64,000 bases of DNA from Taeniopygia guttata (GCF_048771995.1 NC_133027.1:102112501-102176500), one strand, 5' to 3'; counted from the first letter of the stretch, positions 19,139 through 32,695 are shown. A program made the numbers and translations. The notes: generated from the letters alone by a model not told the origin.

Positions 19139-22100
19139 AAGCTTAAACTCTTTGCACTAGAGTGGGGGTTTTGAAGGGTTTTGGAGTAGTCCTAGAGCGT
19201 TAGGTATATTTTGAGGCTCTGAGTGAAATGAGTCCTGTGGTTTCAGCTTACTCTGTAACAAAGAGTAATGTGTCGCACACAAACAGCCCACCTAAGTTTT
19301 CATAGTTGACTGATGATTTGCTCTGGAAAGACCCAAAATCCTGATATGAGGCAGATTCAAAAGGTAGTTGATTTTTTTTTTTTAAATCTTCATTTTAGTT
19401 TGTCATTCTCCAGTTTACAATTTAAATTTTGTTAGAATTTCGGACAAATTGCTTCTCTTCGGCTTCCTTTGCTCAGGTGGGCTCTTGTCACTTCCCAGGC
19501 ACACGGTGACAAGTGCTGAGTTTCCATACCCCACCAATGTCGCAAGCAGCCATCCTGGGTCTTGTCACAGATTTTCTCCTGTCTGTTTAGTTCAGCAAGA
19601 AAATGGTTTCTGTCTTTCCCCTCCCTCCCCTCATCAACTGCTCATGGTAAGATTTTTTTATAGAGCCCGCATTGTGATATGTCCTTGAAGTGCAGAGCTG
19701 CAAGATTTTGTTTTCATTTGCCATTTTTTTCTCTTCATGTTTAAAGTTCATTGCAACTATAGCAAAACAAGATTGTTGTAGATGGTCTTTTCTAATCCCC
19801 CCTCTGCCCCCCCCCTTGTCAAAAACATCATGTTCAGTAAAATGCAAAAAACTCAGATTTAGGTACTAAAACTTACTCCAGCTAGCACTGGAGTGTAAAG
19901 AGGATTGGGAAGGATTGCCCCAGCAAAATAGGTAGGTGTAAGTTAAATGTTAAATTATCAGCACCTCCTTTTTAAAGGATCCCTGATGGTGAGGTTTTTG
20001 TTCACACCATCTGGCTAGAACAAGGCTTACCAGGACTTCTAAAGGACAAGGGCCATTTGAGGTGCAGAATTTATATCAGGTACTTTCTTTTTAAGTGAAT
20101 GTCAAATTCTAAATAATTTCAGCGTCAGACTGTGCAAAAAAAAGTACCCAACGCTGTGAAGCAAGTTTAAAACTTGAGAATGGCTGAAATCTTCTGTCTT
20201 AAAAAAAAAAAAAAATTGTCTTTGTTCTCCAGTCCCTTCTCTCTTCTTCTCTCCTTCTCCCCCGCCCCCCAATTTTCATTGATGGGGAAGTTTCATTTCC
20301 TTTATTTATATATTTTTAGTGTATGTGTGTTTGGGGGGGCATGAGGGTGGATAGGAAGGAAGTCTGTGCTCTAGTTTTTATATTTAAAACTAAAAAATAG
20401 CAAATGCTGGTCTGTTTAGAAATTATTTTAAATACATTTTCTCTAGTGAACCAAAAATTCTGCTGGTGAATACTGAATATTATTAGGGCATTGAGGGGTT
20501 TTGCAACACTTCTGTGTGGGTGAGGGTCCTGTCTGAGTTCCAGTTGTACTAGCAGGGAAGTGTTTTTCCCAGTACTGTCATGTTTCACATGCCAAATCAG
20601 AACTAGAAGTGCATTTTCCTGGAAGGATCTCTATTTACACTTGGAGGGTTATGCCAATTACAGCTACATTAGCCTTTTAAAAAAATTTTTAATTCCACAC
20701 TTGACCTACATAGTAACTTCTTTCATTTTCTTAACAGAGCACCCACTACAATCCTGGAATGTCAGTAAGGTGAACCTGCTGTCCTGTGGCTCTAATGCAT
20801 ATGGGTGCTCTTGCAAGAGTATGATCCTAAGTGGGTCCTCGTGTAATGAATGCTGCTAGAGCTTTGCATAATTTGAAATAGCCCTCTGTTCTCCAGGCAG
20901 AATTGAATACAGTTTACTGGGGACTAGGAAATATGTTATGAAGTATGTTGTCCATATGTAATAATATTTTTTTCCCTCAAGAGATCCCATGTACTTTAAT
21001 TCTGAATACAGTTTTTAAATACTGCAGGTTAGGAAACACTGCATTGCAATTCTGTGAACGTTTGGAGACATAAGATGAGGTGGTTTTACACATTTTGATC
21101 AGAGACTGAAAGTTATTTACTCTTTTGGACAGTGCAGTGGTTCATGAAGAAGGAGGAGGTAAATGGGGCTTCTTTGGCAAATGCCTGTAGGTGCTGGGTG
21201 TTGGAGCAGGAGTGCAGCTGGCATTGCTGCCTCTTGGACTTGTACCACCAGTGCTTCATTCTTCTGCTACTTTGCTTTCTCTTTCTGCTGGTGGAGAAGA
21301 TGTCCTCATGGAAGATCTTGTTTGTACCAGAAAAAAACAACCGTGACTAGTAAATAGTACTGTTGGTATTTTGTAAGCAGATTTGCTACCTATTTGCTCC
21401 TTATGTGATGTTAAAATTAGCATTGTTAGCAACAGTAGTAGTGTATTAAATAAAATCGTGGATGCTCATCAGACTTTACATGATTCACATGTAGGAATAC
21501 TTGGAAGACCCTACATAGGTAAACTGGGCTTTCTTTTCCCGAAAATGTAGACTTCCAAAGCCCTGAAATATTTAGGATATTGACTTAAAGTTTTGTCAAC
21601 ATCGTCTCAACAGCTTCTTTTTTGGTCTGCCTCTTTTATATTTTGTTTTATCCTGAGCATGGAAGCTGGACTTACCTTGCAGAGAGGTGATGGTGTTTGA
21701 GTTGGCCCCTTGCTGCTTTCAGCAAGGAGAGGGCTGCACGTTGCACTCTTTTGAGGGGATAAAAGCATCTTTAATGACTCCTAGGCCACAGTGGGCCTTG
21801 AAATAACCCTGTGGCCATTACCAAAGCTGAGCTGGGGTCTGTAGTCACCTGAACCACGAGTACACGCCACGTATAGCTCAATGCTGAACGCAGGAGTTTT
21901 GTTGCTGCTTGTGTCCCTAGTATATTTGGAGGGAAATGTGTGGAAGCAGTTCAGATGTTAACTCATTGGCATGATTTTGGGTTTTTTTTTGTTACCTTTC
22001 AACAGCTTATATTTAGTGTTGCAGAGGAACCCTTATGTATCTTGGTGAAACAGAAGAAATGCTTCATGTTCATCCACACTGAGTAGTGCAGCTTTCCAAG

Positions 22101-25100
22101 AGCACTGATGCTTTGGCCTGCCACGCAGTTCCAATTGAAGCAAAGGTCTCCCATGTGGTTGCTTGCATGTGTCCTCCTATCTCTATTTTGTATCTGCAAT
22201 TTCAGTATATGCTTCCAGAATGATTTTTTTATTCATTTCCAATCATTCTTCAAAGATAACTGGCAAAAAACATCAGGCTGGTTGTGATTTTACAGCAGTA
22301 GAAGGTAGACCACTTTGATCTTGTTAAATTAATTTTCTTCATGTGTGGGCTGAGTGTGTAGTGAGCTGATTTAGTTTTTATCGATCACTGTAAAAATGTG
22401 AATTCAGCATCAGAGCAATGATAATAAACAAGTACTTGCAGTGATATTCAAAAGAGTTTCTGGCAAAAATAAGGCAGAAAACCATCTCAGAGACTGACAT
22501 GCTTTAGTGGTGAGATGCTGAACCAGGATACTTTATTTGAAAGGGTTGAGTAAAGCTGTTTGAAGTTCTAACTCTCTCTGGCAGCACACTTGCCGTGAAC
22601 AGGAGCATGCCAAACGAGGCAAGATGCAGTCTTTTCATGGAGGCATTTGAGTGTCAGAAATGGCATTCTTGCCTCTGTCTGGAAGGGCTTTCAGCCCCCT
22701 GATCACGCCAAGGTAACACAAGTTGTAGGAACTAAGTGTCTGCTTTGTTAGAAGGTGTCTCTGAGCACAAGCAGTGGGGCATTAATGACCTTTCTGTCCC
22801 CATCTGCAGGAATGCCCTGCAAACCATCGCCATGTGTTTCCGTAAGTCTGCATGGCAAAGCATCAGGTACCGAGTGGGGGAGTGGAGAGAGGTTTCTAAA
22901 TTAGCAGGCAATTTATGTCTGGAGAAGTGAGATTCATATTCATAACTACATTAAACACTTATTTCTGAATATGGTAGGAGCATATCTCCATTTAAGGTGG
23001 CAGTAATTCCTCTAAGCCAAAATATTTGCAGAAGTATGGGCAGGCAAATGCTCCCTCATTCTTCCATTGATGCTGTGTTTCCAAGACTTGAAGAGGTTTC
23101 TTAGTTGTGATGGTGAACAGTGATTCTCTGTATTTTTTTTTTTTTTTGGTCTGTTAAGCTTGTTTTATGCTGTCAGAGTTCAGTAAATTGGTATGTGAGC
23201 AGCATGGATCACAATGAAAAAGTATTGCTGCTGTATGTATGAGATTGATAACATTGGAAAAATGAGAGGCAAAATTTTTTTAAAGTGAGAAAAAGGTTTT
23301 TTTTTAGGACTATGAAATTTTGTAAGAGATGGTTTATAATTAACTTTAATACTTTTCTAAAGTTACTGCTATTATAATGAAAGAGAATGAATAAGAGAAT
23401 ATGCCTTGCAGGTAAAACGAAAAAGATTTCGCCGTTTATATACTTGAAAACCAAAGATGCATTGCAGAGGATGAATTTTACTGCTTCTATATTGCTTGTA
23501 GTAAAAAGTTGGTCTTTGAAGTTGAAAACAGCTTTAGATTTAAAGAAATAATACACCTGAAAAGGGAGGTTCACAGAAAAAAAGACATTGGATTAAGTAC
23601 TGTTTTGTTAATGAAAAGAATGTAAGTTAAGCCAAATGTGGTTGCCTGCATAGTAAGGTAGTGCTTACCATGAGTGGGAATGATAAAATAAAGTCTTAGC
23701 AGACTTTTATTTCAACGATTTCCAACTTTCAGAAGTTTTAATCTGGACGTTACATGCACATACATAAACGATAGACCAATACCACAGAATTACTCTAATT
23801 TATGAAAGGAGCTGTACTTTGATGCTGGAAGTCTGTCAGCATACAGTCCCTAGGCTAACTGCTTGATCGTTAGTTAAAGTAGGGGTTCATTAAAATAACA
23901 TGGGCTTATCTGGTTTTAAAGGCCACCTCTCAGCCAGTAGGCGATGGTCCAAAATGAATAAGGTTGCAGTGCAGACGTTATATGGCAATGGCACATAGAT
24001 TACTACGTAAAGCTGGCTGATGGGAAGGCTTCCGTCGGACTGCGTGCTCAGTATTGGACCAGATTTTTCAATTTTTAGTCATCTGTAGCAATGACTAGCA
24101 ACTGTTGTTATAGTTGGTTGAACTACCCGTGTGACTGTTTGAAAGAAGGTGCAAGGTTGGGTCTGCATATAAGTGATGGCAGCTCCTTGTAATTATTTTT
24201 CTCTGTAATAATTGTATTCCTCTAGTTGAAGTATCATAATTACAAAGTGGATGATGGGCTTCAGTTATGTAAGGAAAATCCTTGCATTTAAGCCCTGGTC
24301 TATCCTTTGCATAAACAGCTCCTTCTTTTTTTTTTTTTAGGAAGAACTTTTACTTTCAGGTTATTTCTGGAAAATCCATACTGCTAATTATGTAAATTGC
24401 ACGAAACAAAAAAAGAGAACAAAGGAGTGGGGCATCTTATTTTAGGCTTCAGCAAATGCAAAGTCATACGTGGCCACTACAGCTATGTAGACTATGTACC
24501 TGCATGGTTCTGCTACTGCTTTTGTTACCAGTAAAACTTAAACTGGGCATTTCTCTTTGTACGTTGGATTGCCAAATGTGGGAACCGGGAAGTTTTTCCA
24601 GTAGCAGGGTCAGCTTGTGCATCCTGGAGAGTGCCTCCCTGCAGGGCTCCTTCCTTGCATACACAGAAGTTTCTTGCTGAAAGCAAATGTAGGCCTTTCT
24701 TTTTTTGGTCTGTTTGTTTGCATGCTGTTGTGTAGGCAAGCGTTCATTTTCTTAGGGCAATCCTCTACAAGAGCAGCAAGTTTTTGTACCTGCACCTTTC
24801 GCCTTTTCTGGCAGTAAGAAGTCCTCCTTGAATGGAGGAACGACAGATTTCACACCTGCCTGCAGATCAGAGAGAGAGGAGAATGGAAGAAGTGGTGTTT
24901 GAGTGAATGAACAAACTTTCAGGCTGACTCAGTGATACATGTACAGGATTAGTCACCACCTTACAGTAAATCTGTGTGGTGCTCGCCGGGGATGTGTCTC
25001 TATGGAGCTGTGCTCAGCAAGCTTTGTACGCTGAGAATGCAGGTAAATGTTATTTCCACAGTATTTTCCCAGTGAACAACAACAACAAAACGCAGTGAAA

Positions 25101-25946
25101 CTCAAAGGCTTGTAAATTACTAAGCTAAAGGCAAAAAAAATCTTTCGCCTATCTCATGGTGCTGCTATCTTCATCTGTGAAACTAGTAGGAAAATGAATA
25201 AATTATGCAACGACCTCTTTTTTACTATTTAGAAACCTGTGCTTACATGTTATTAGTACTGTTCTACCCTGTTCTGTGAGGGTTGGTTTTATCTCGGGTT
25301 GTTTTTCTTTTAGTAGGTAGGTTTCAAGCTGCATTTGTGTAAAACACCAATTTACATGATGGCAACAGAATAACAATTACAGGGAAGGATATTCATCTGT
25401 TGAAAACACTATTTTCATTTGCCAAACAGAAATTTAAGGAAAATTACCCTCCAGGTTGAATTTTCTTATAAATGTTCTCAAGTTCTGAAATTATTTACTG
25501 GCATAATAGGTAAGCACAGCACTTACAGGAGAGTTCCTATTAAGAAGTTACTTTTTGGGGGGAGAAAGAGGGGGAGTTCATTTAAAGAAAGTAATTATTT
25601 TTTAAAACGGTAAAATTATTCTACAGCATTTCCTGAGTTACCCAAATTCAGTAAGCTTATTATTTTTTGTACTTTCATATTGTTCTTTCAGCAGTTTCTT
25701 CTGTTTGGATGAAGCTTTTTTTTTGTTTGTTTGTTTTTTCTTTTTTTTTTTTGTTGTTGTTGTTAATTTAGCTGAGCATCTTTCATAATTCTAAGATGTC
25801 CTTTCTCTCTAATCTTCTCATTTTCTTACCTGTTTTGCTTGGCTTGTTTAAACTGTCCTTAGAGAATAATTAATTTTGGCCATAATCATACAAAAAAATC
25901 CTTTATTTTTTATTATTCTTTGTTTAAAATTACTTCCTCCAAAATT

Positions 25947-25964
25947 AAAAAAAAAAAAAAAAAA
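25947..25964 (+). repeat. A18 homopolymer
   Basis: A run of 18 A following an AT-rich stretch. It could be the tail of an old retrocopy on the plus strand, but the sequence to its left shows no coding character. Confidence 0.85.
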
Positions 25965-26185
25965 CCAAACATGGTGTTGAAGAGTGAGAACCAGACTGTG
26001 CTGGCACTGCTGGGTGGGACGGTGCTGAGGGTGCGTGCCTGTACAAGTGGTTTGGCTCCTGCTCTCCCAGTGAGCTGATCCTGTAGAAGGCTTTGAGTCT
26101 TCTGAAGAGCAGGAGCAAAGGCTGAGAGCATTATTAAGTTTTGGGGTTATCTTATGCTGTTTATTTGAAATGGAAGCCAAGCAAT

Positions 26186-26614
26186 TTACATATCTCTGTA
26201 TGTTGGATGTGAAAAAAAAAAAAAAGACTTTTTTTTCTTCACTAGCCTATGTGTGGAAATGACATCACAGCTTACATCAGCCATGCTAAATTCAGAGATT
26301 TTTTCTCCTCCCTGTTGGGTTATTAACTGAGCATTAGCTCTGTGCTGCGAGTCTTCCTTTGCTGACTGTGGCACATCGATAACTTCATCGTAAATGCCTG
26401 AATTTTGTGCAACGAGGAGAAATGAAGATCTGGTGCAAAGCCTTTTGAAACTGGTGGGAATGTAGCTCATTTCCTTGCTGTGTGTGCAGCCAGACTGGAT
26501 GGCCCCTAATGCTGTGTTGTTCCCGGGATCCCTGCTGCAGCAGAAGCAACCAAAGGACGGCACTGTGCCTTTTGGCACTTCTGGTGACCAGGTCAGGAGT
26601 TTGCTGTGCCACAT
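26186..26614 (-). other. 142-codon minus-strand open frame, unidentified
   Basis: One of the longer open frames outside the GC-rich regions. The middle part, with IYDEVIDVPQSAKEDSQHRA and AQLITQQGGEKISEF, has charge and hydrophobicity like a real protein, whereas the start (Trp/Pro/Cys-rich) and the end (a KKKKSFFFFS run from a homopolymer at 26212-26224) look like chance. An overlapping frame (26385-26654, -) contains HSAVLWLLLLQQGSRE, faintly like an ankyrin-type helix. A decayed retrocopy is possible, and so is chance. No initiation or splice context supports expression. Confidence 0.15.
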
Positions 26615-27881
26615 TGTTGGGTAGGTTTTGTCCCCACAGCCCTCTGCATGGCAAAACCTGCTCTTGTGAGACTGAGTAAGCTTTGAACTAAAGCTCTTAC
26701 ATTGTCACTGAATGTCCCATGTGCAAAGCTGAGCTCCGTGTCAGGGAGTAGAGAGCTCCTCATCTCTACCAGAAATCTCCAGGTTTTGGGGCTGCTCTTC
26801 TGGGCTTGATGTAGGGCTATAGCTGTGGCAAAGTGTAAAATGGAGGCATGGGGGTTTCCTGTGAGAGCCTGAGGACCTGGGAGGAGGGAAACAGAAATCA
26901 AATTAAAGTTGACATTTTGAAAAGTTGATTGCTGTGTTTTTTAATCATAAAGCAATTTTTAAAGTAAGTCACTTCCCAGAGGAAAAATAAATACATTAAG
27001 AAAAGGGAGAAATGTTGAATTTGTGCATTTGAGTGCAGCAGACTTGGTAGTGAGCTGGTGAGGGTACCAGTGTGCACAGAGACAAAAGGACAACCATTGT
27101 TCTAACTCTCCTGCTACATTTCCAGCTATAATGTCCTAGATGTAGAGCATTTAAATTTATTTTCACTATTTTGGGAGGGCTGAGGCTATGGGGATGGGAT
27201 TCATCCCAATAACTTAAAAAAAAATGCACAAAAACCACAGTGAAACACACTAATCTGACACTTCAATGGATGTGGAGAGATTTCCCTTCTTATGTGTGTC
27301 TCAATCAGTGCCCTCTGCCCCAGGAGAACGGCAGGGAGACCTCCAGGTACCTCCTGCAGGAAGACTTGCAGGAACAGCTTAGGGTTGGACTCACGGCATG
27401 CTAAAGTTACCGATATCCATTCACACACTTTGTATTTCTTTACATCTCTTTTTCTGCTGTAGCCAAGAGCAAGGGGATGCAGGGGGAAGGGCTGAGGGAT
27501 GTGCTGGGAGGGCACATGTTGGTGTAGCCCCACGTGTTTGAGCGGTCAGTGCTCACACACGCCCTGGAGCTGCTGCAATGACTTGTCTCTTCTAGAGCTT
27601 GTGAGGAGCGCTTCATTGCTGCAGTTATTTGTATAGCCATATGTTATTTTTTTTTCTTACATATGTTCTCTGATAATTGTCAGTAGCAGGTGCCTCTGAG
27701 CCAAGGAGGAGCAGTATTTGAAAATCAGATGCTTAATGGGATTAAAGAATTGTGCGAGTTAAGCACCAGCAAAAAGACCAGGTTGAAAGCATCGGCCTCT
27801 GAAGGTCGTGTTCCTAGCAGAGCAGCAGTGTGGTTGGTAGCGGTGCTTGTCTTTCAGTTCCACCGTCCACTTGCAGAGATG

Positions 27882-27909
27882 TGACCTTCAAGAAGTAGTC
27901 AAGAGGTCA
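27882..27909. promoter_or_regulatory. Everted nuclear-receptor half-sites
   Basis: TGACCT (27882-27887) and AGGTCA (27904-27909) face away from each other, 16 bp apart. The second is preceded by AGTCAAG, giving an imperfect DR1 (AGTCAA-G-AGGTCA). This is a weak, motif-only observation. Confidence 0.2.
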
Positions 27910-28308
27910 AGTTTTGGGTCTTTTATGTGTGGTTTGGCTAAATCACGGAAAACACAAAGTCCCTTCTGATGTGTGTACCAGCCCCAGGAAAAGAATTGGA
28001 TATGTGTTGCATCCCTGCTTGGTGACTTGGGGTGCAGGGCTGGTTGGAGATGTGACATGAGATCTCGAGTCTGGCAGACTCCCACTCTTTGAACCTGCCT
28101 GTCCCTCAGTGTTTGTCAATCATCCTGAGCTGTTCAGGTTGCATAAGTGGTTGCTGTTACATTGCATGTTTGTGCATTGGGTCCCATGGTTCATTGCTGT
28201 GATAGTAATTGCTGATGTTGCATCTCCTTCCATCCTCTGAGAGACAACCACCGAGAGGAAGATCTGGGGAGACTTGTAGTCGCTCTGGACTTGAAAAATC
28301 ATTTTGGG

Positions 28309-28349
28309 GCATAACCAGAGCATAACCAGCATAACAATTGCATAACCAG
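28309..28349 (+). repeat. Three copies of GCATAACCAG
   Basis: Exact copies start at 28309, 28320 and 28340, with a partial copy between the last two. It is a small local duplication, or a cluster of a protein-binding word (AACCA is a RUNX-like core, though not the full consensus). Confidence 0.7.
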
Positions 28350-28566
28350 AATCCCCCAGTATCCATAATATTGCTGTCACATCATCTTCACATTTCCACA
28401 AATAGCTTTCTGAATTACCACTCCTTCTGTGTTTCAGTTGGGGGGAACTTAGAGCTGGATGTAACAGATGTCTAGGTGCCCAACAAGTCAGAAGTATCTT
28501 GTATTTCAAAATATCAGGAAAGACATAATGCCCCTAACATTCTTTCGTGGGGAGGTTTTTGGTCTG

Positions 28567-28587
28567 TTTTTTTTTTTTTTTTTTTTT
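28567..28587 (+). repeat. T21 homopolymer
   Basis: A run of 21 T followed by CCC, then another T-run at about 28662. It could be tails of minus-strand retro-insertions, none recognised. Confidence 0.85.
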
Positions 28588-31500
28588 CCCTTAATTTCTG
28601 GTAAAGAACTAGTGAAATATAGAGCACATATGGAAATGGCAGACGTTGTTGGGTTTTTGATTTTTTTTTTTGTTGTCCTTGTTTCTAAAATTAAGCACAC
28701 AGGAGTTTGTGAGATCTTGCAAAGAATTTAAATCATATTGCATAGTCATGTGTTCAAGGAATCTTTTTAATCTAGTCACATATATATAGTGAGCAGATCC
28801 AAATTTTAAAAAATACATTGCAGTAAGGAGAGATAAACCAAACAGGATAAAGGCAAAAGGCTGCTAAATATTTTTGACTGTACTTACCTAGTTTAGTTTG
28901 CTGCCAGTATTCTGTTTCCTTTTTGTTTGGCTGTCCTTCATGTTCTTCCTATGTAAGAAAGAAACCTGTGGTACGAGCTGTTCTGCTTATCCCTTGCATA
29001 ATGTTGGTAACTGAGAATTTGATCACACGACTTCAAGTAGGTCTGTCTCTGTGTCAGAAACTAACAGTTTCTCCTTCCTGTGGGTGGGCATCTGTGCACA
29101 GGGGTAGTAAGCTTTTATTCTGCCATGGTGTTTCTGTAGTATGTTTCTGAGCTGGATCGTAGGAGGAGGAGTGATCTCACAGCTTGACCAGAAGTGCACT
29201 TGGCAGTGCTCACATGGGCAGAGCTGGTTGCAGAATTTGGGTCAGCAGGACAGTATCCTGGTGAGCTGTCTGGCACAGGACCCTCCAAGACCAACTAACT
29301 GTATAACTTACCCTAAATCATGCTATATATACAATAGAAAAAACTCCCTTCAATGTTTTTACTTCTGCATCTGCAGAACATCGACCTTGGGCTTCTACCA
29401 AACGTTTGAAAAAATTTTGATGGCATGTCCTGCACCACTTCAGAGCATGAGCTACTCAAGTCAGACTCACTGAAGTCAAGTTTAGGCTTTGTAACTGAAA
29501 GGATGTACAGCACATTATGCAACTGTACATGATTGTTTTACTTGTTTCTCATGGTGAATTTAATGAGTAAGTCATGGCAGATACATAGATACATACACAT
29601 GCACAAGGCAGAGCAGAAAGCAGTGAACACAGGCATATATGCATTGTGTTGTAATTGTTTTCTCTTGGGAGTTTTGTTATTGTTGTCCCTTTCACAAACT
29701 GTGAACCTGTAATTTTTTGTATGCTGTTCTTTCGCCCTCTCTGCCAGAGAGGCTCAATCTATCATGTTAAAAGAAATCAATAAAAAGTCTGGAGGTTTAT
29801 TTATAAAGTAGAACATAGAGAGAGGGTGCAAAAATTCCATTAATATGGCAGTTTAGCACTAGCTACATCTCTTTGGGACTAAACTCCAATATTTTAAACT
29901 ATTAAAATTGTTACAAGAGTGCTTTTAAAGTGCCACAAATCACAGTAAAGCTTTCTAGCTGAAACTTGCCTTTATATAGTGCACTAGAATTTAGCTTATA
30001 TATGTGTTTGGAGTGTCTGATGGATGCTGCCCTCAAACACCATTTTAGCACCCATTTTAGAGCTTTATTATAGTTAATAATATTACAGGTTTATCCTCAA
30101 GGGGAAATACATGAATGTAAGAAGTCAGAATTTATTTTCCTTCAGAAATGCTAGTGTATGTATGTCTTTGTGCAGATGCAACTCTGAGCAAATTAATTAT
30201 TTCTGAGAAGTCTATAGGCTTCTAATGTAATTCATCAGAATTGCCTGGCTTGGCACATGCTACTTGGTTGCAGGAACTTATAAATTCCACTAGCTGTGGG
30301 CTATTTTATGACATAGCAGTTTTCACCAGTGATGTGATGGTCATCTACTCCATGTTTTCTATCCAAAGAAATAAATGTGTCCGTGTGCTCATAAATATGA
30401 TCCTGGAGAGTTTATGGGATAGTCTCTGTGCTGAACCTCTCAAATATCAGAAGTAGTGTGTCTGAAGTGTAAGCTTTACCTCCACTCAGCATGTTTTTGA
30501 TTTTTTTTTTTAATAGCTGAAGAAGATGGATCTTGAAACTGTTGGTTAAAATGCAAATAGCACTGTATAGTTTTGTGTTGTACTATCCTCTATCCTGGGA
30601 TAAAATTGTTTCTAATGGAAATGCCCTTTATTTACTTTCAAAAATACTCAGAAAAAAGTGGTGAACTCTTATTTGGGCCAAAAGTAGGCTTCTCCAGGAG
30701 ACAGTGCAGCCTGTTGGAGAGCATGGCTCTTGGTAGGGTCTGTGGGAGCAGACTACATAAATTAACATGGCAGAAGGCAAATGAGAAACTCCAACTCACG
30801 ACACATTTGTGTGTGGTAAAAATATGCACCCTGCCACACAGTCATGTCTGTACATACAACTCAATAACCCAATTCATTGTTCCTGCATTGTTCATCAATT
30901 CTTCCTTTTCTTACTGACCCAGGGCCAGTTCTAGCTTCTTGCTGTTGACTGTGAACATTTTCTGCTTTCCTTGCTATGTGGAGTAAAGTAATGATCCCAG
31001 CAAGCTTAAAAACAGCAAAGCTATTAACATTGCTCTTTCACTGTTAATTAACATCTGAAGTTTCAGAAAAAGGGCTCTAACCTGTGTAGCTTTTGTGTGG
31101 TGGAGATGCTAAAGGGAAACTACTAAAGCTTACTTTTCTAAGCATAGACAGCTAAAATCTTTTTTGTAAGGTGCTTCTCAGCGTGAAAAAGGAAAGCATT
31201 TAGTTATGTTATACAGCCCTGAGCAGAAGTGATAGTTAGCATCTCTGCTTTTGAAAAAAATTAGCAAGTTATGTTAATGAGGATAAAGCAGAACAGCATA
31301 ATTTAGTTTCCTATGAAGTCTGAAGTCAGCACCCCACTGAAACTGGGATTGCAGGTGGGTTAGTTAGGTTTAGCCAAATTTTGTTTGCTGCCAGCTAAGG
31401 TTGGCATCCCAACTCTGCTCTTCTGTTTGAGGAATCTCTTCTCTTCTGCACTTCCCTGCTCTTCAAGTTTCCTCCTTCCTCTTCCTCCCCCTGGGCTTGC

Positions 31501-31918
31501 TCAGGCTTGTTGGCTCCCTCACCTCCGGGTGCTGGGCAGTGCTGCTGTGCCCAAACCTGTGCCAAACACTGTGATGTAAGGAGAGCCTGGTGAGAGGTGT
31601 GAGGAGAGAGGCAACACAGCCCAAAGCGTTAACTTCAGCCTTTGGAAGGCATTTGTGAGGTCAGGGTGCTGCAGTGGGGTGGAGGCTGCTGGAGATCATT
31701 TAGGAAGTGTGATGTCCTCGGAAAGAAATGAGGTTCTTCTCCTCTCACTGTGCCAAGCTCACAGAGCTGTTGTGGCCCTGTCTCCCTGTAGGCAGAGCAG
31801 CCGGTCATTAAGCTTTGAACATCCTGCAGTTAAGGCCACTAGTTTCCATTTCTTCCCCTTCCTCCCAGTGGTGGACATGTCCTCAGTCTAGCAGGATGTT
31901 TGTCTCCTTGCTTGCACC

Positions 31919-32215
31919 ATGGACCTTCTGCAGATCGTAGTGATGGCGGTTGTCGTTGCTGTCCTGAGGAGAATGGGCCCGCAAGGAGAGGCTGAGCTGC
32001 CTGTGAGCACTTCGTGTAACGGGTTAAATCTGTTGGATTGGATTGCTTCTGCTTCTAAAATTTCCTTGGGAAGAGCACTGCTTTTAGTGAGTCTGGTCAT
32101 ACACTGGCATCTGGTCATAGCCTTTGTGCTGGGACTGGGGCTCAGCCAGCTCCTAAAGAAAACCCCCAATCCACCTAGCAAGATTTTCCTATTATATTTC
32201 CTGTGTCCTATTTGA
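31919..32215 (+). other. 98-codon hydrophobic small ORF with strong Kozak
   Basis: The start context is CACCATGG, matching the Kozak consensus. The frame begins MDLLQIVVMAVVVAVL, a possible signal anchor, and has a second hydrophobic segment, LLLVSLVIHWHLVIAFVLGL, before a basic, proline-rich end. Length and topology are those of a two-pass small membrane protein, but hydrophobic chance ORFs are common in T-rich strands. The minus strand is also open over the same stretch. No family was recognised. Confidence 0.12.
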
Positions 32216-32695
32216 GGCATGGTGGTGCCCTACTTTGCCCATTGGGTGTGGGGGAGGGTGGTGGTGTGAAGCCATTTTTGTGGGTTTGCCATAGTGAGGA
32301 GTGTGCTGTGTTTTAGGAGGTTGGGATGACCTTGCTGAATCAAACAGCTGTCGTGTAGCTGCTGGTGACTGGAAAGGATTGTCCTCCTGCAAGTGGGATT
32401 GAGGTCTGATTGTCCCCAAGTGCAGTTCTCTTGAGACACTTAAGTCACTGTTTACCCAAACTGGCACAACCACATGTCTTTGGCTTCCAGGAGTTTTCCC
32501 CACCAGGTCTGTTGATCTTACCCTTTCTGAAGATGATGGAGGAATACCTGCACTGGCCCTCCCCTGTGCTTGGGGTTGAGCCCACAGTAAGTGAGGGAGG
32601 ACTTTCTCAGTTTTTCTTATGCTTATGGCAGAGGGAGGAAGTGGTAGATACCAATCTTGCCCTCTCACACACACATCTTGCTGGTGGCCACCCAA
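32192..32695 (-). other. 167-codon minus-strand open frame, unidentified
   Basis: This is the longest ATG-started frame outside the GC-rich island and minisatellite, apart from the CR1 frame at 1324-1866. It is rich in Pro, Ser, His and Gln (for example HHHPPPHPMGKVGHHH near the C-terminus) and has no hydrophobic core or domain. It overlaps the end of another minus-strand frame (31888-32220, 110 codons), so about 800 bp of the minus strand is open with a frame change. A decayed retrocopy or chance are both possible. The low-complexity C-terminus comes from a GTGGTGG-rich stretch. Confidence 0.15.

Larger units (their letters stand above)
18922..26185. other. Intronic-type DNA, no gene seen
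   Basis: T-rich sequence with homopolymers at 19118-19138 (T), 20201-20215 (A), 23133-23147 (T), 25739-25763 (T then TTG units) and 25947-25964 (A). ORFs of 60-121 codons, including 20560-20859 (+), 21113-21340 (-) and 23209-23574 (-), carry no identifiable domain. No CR1 or MIR copy was recognised. Confidence 0.5.
26615..31887. other. Intronic-type DNA, no gene seen
   Basis: Contains the GCATAACCAG triplication (28309-28349), an everted TGACCT/AGGTCA pair (27882-27909) and a T21 run (28567-28587). ORFs of up to 129 codons (28120-28509 -) have no motif. Confidence 0.5.

Noticed and set aside
31873..31882. p53-type half-site GGACATGTCC
   Set aside because: A single decamer with no second half-site nearby; expected by chance in 64 kb.
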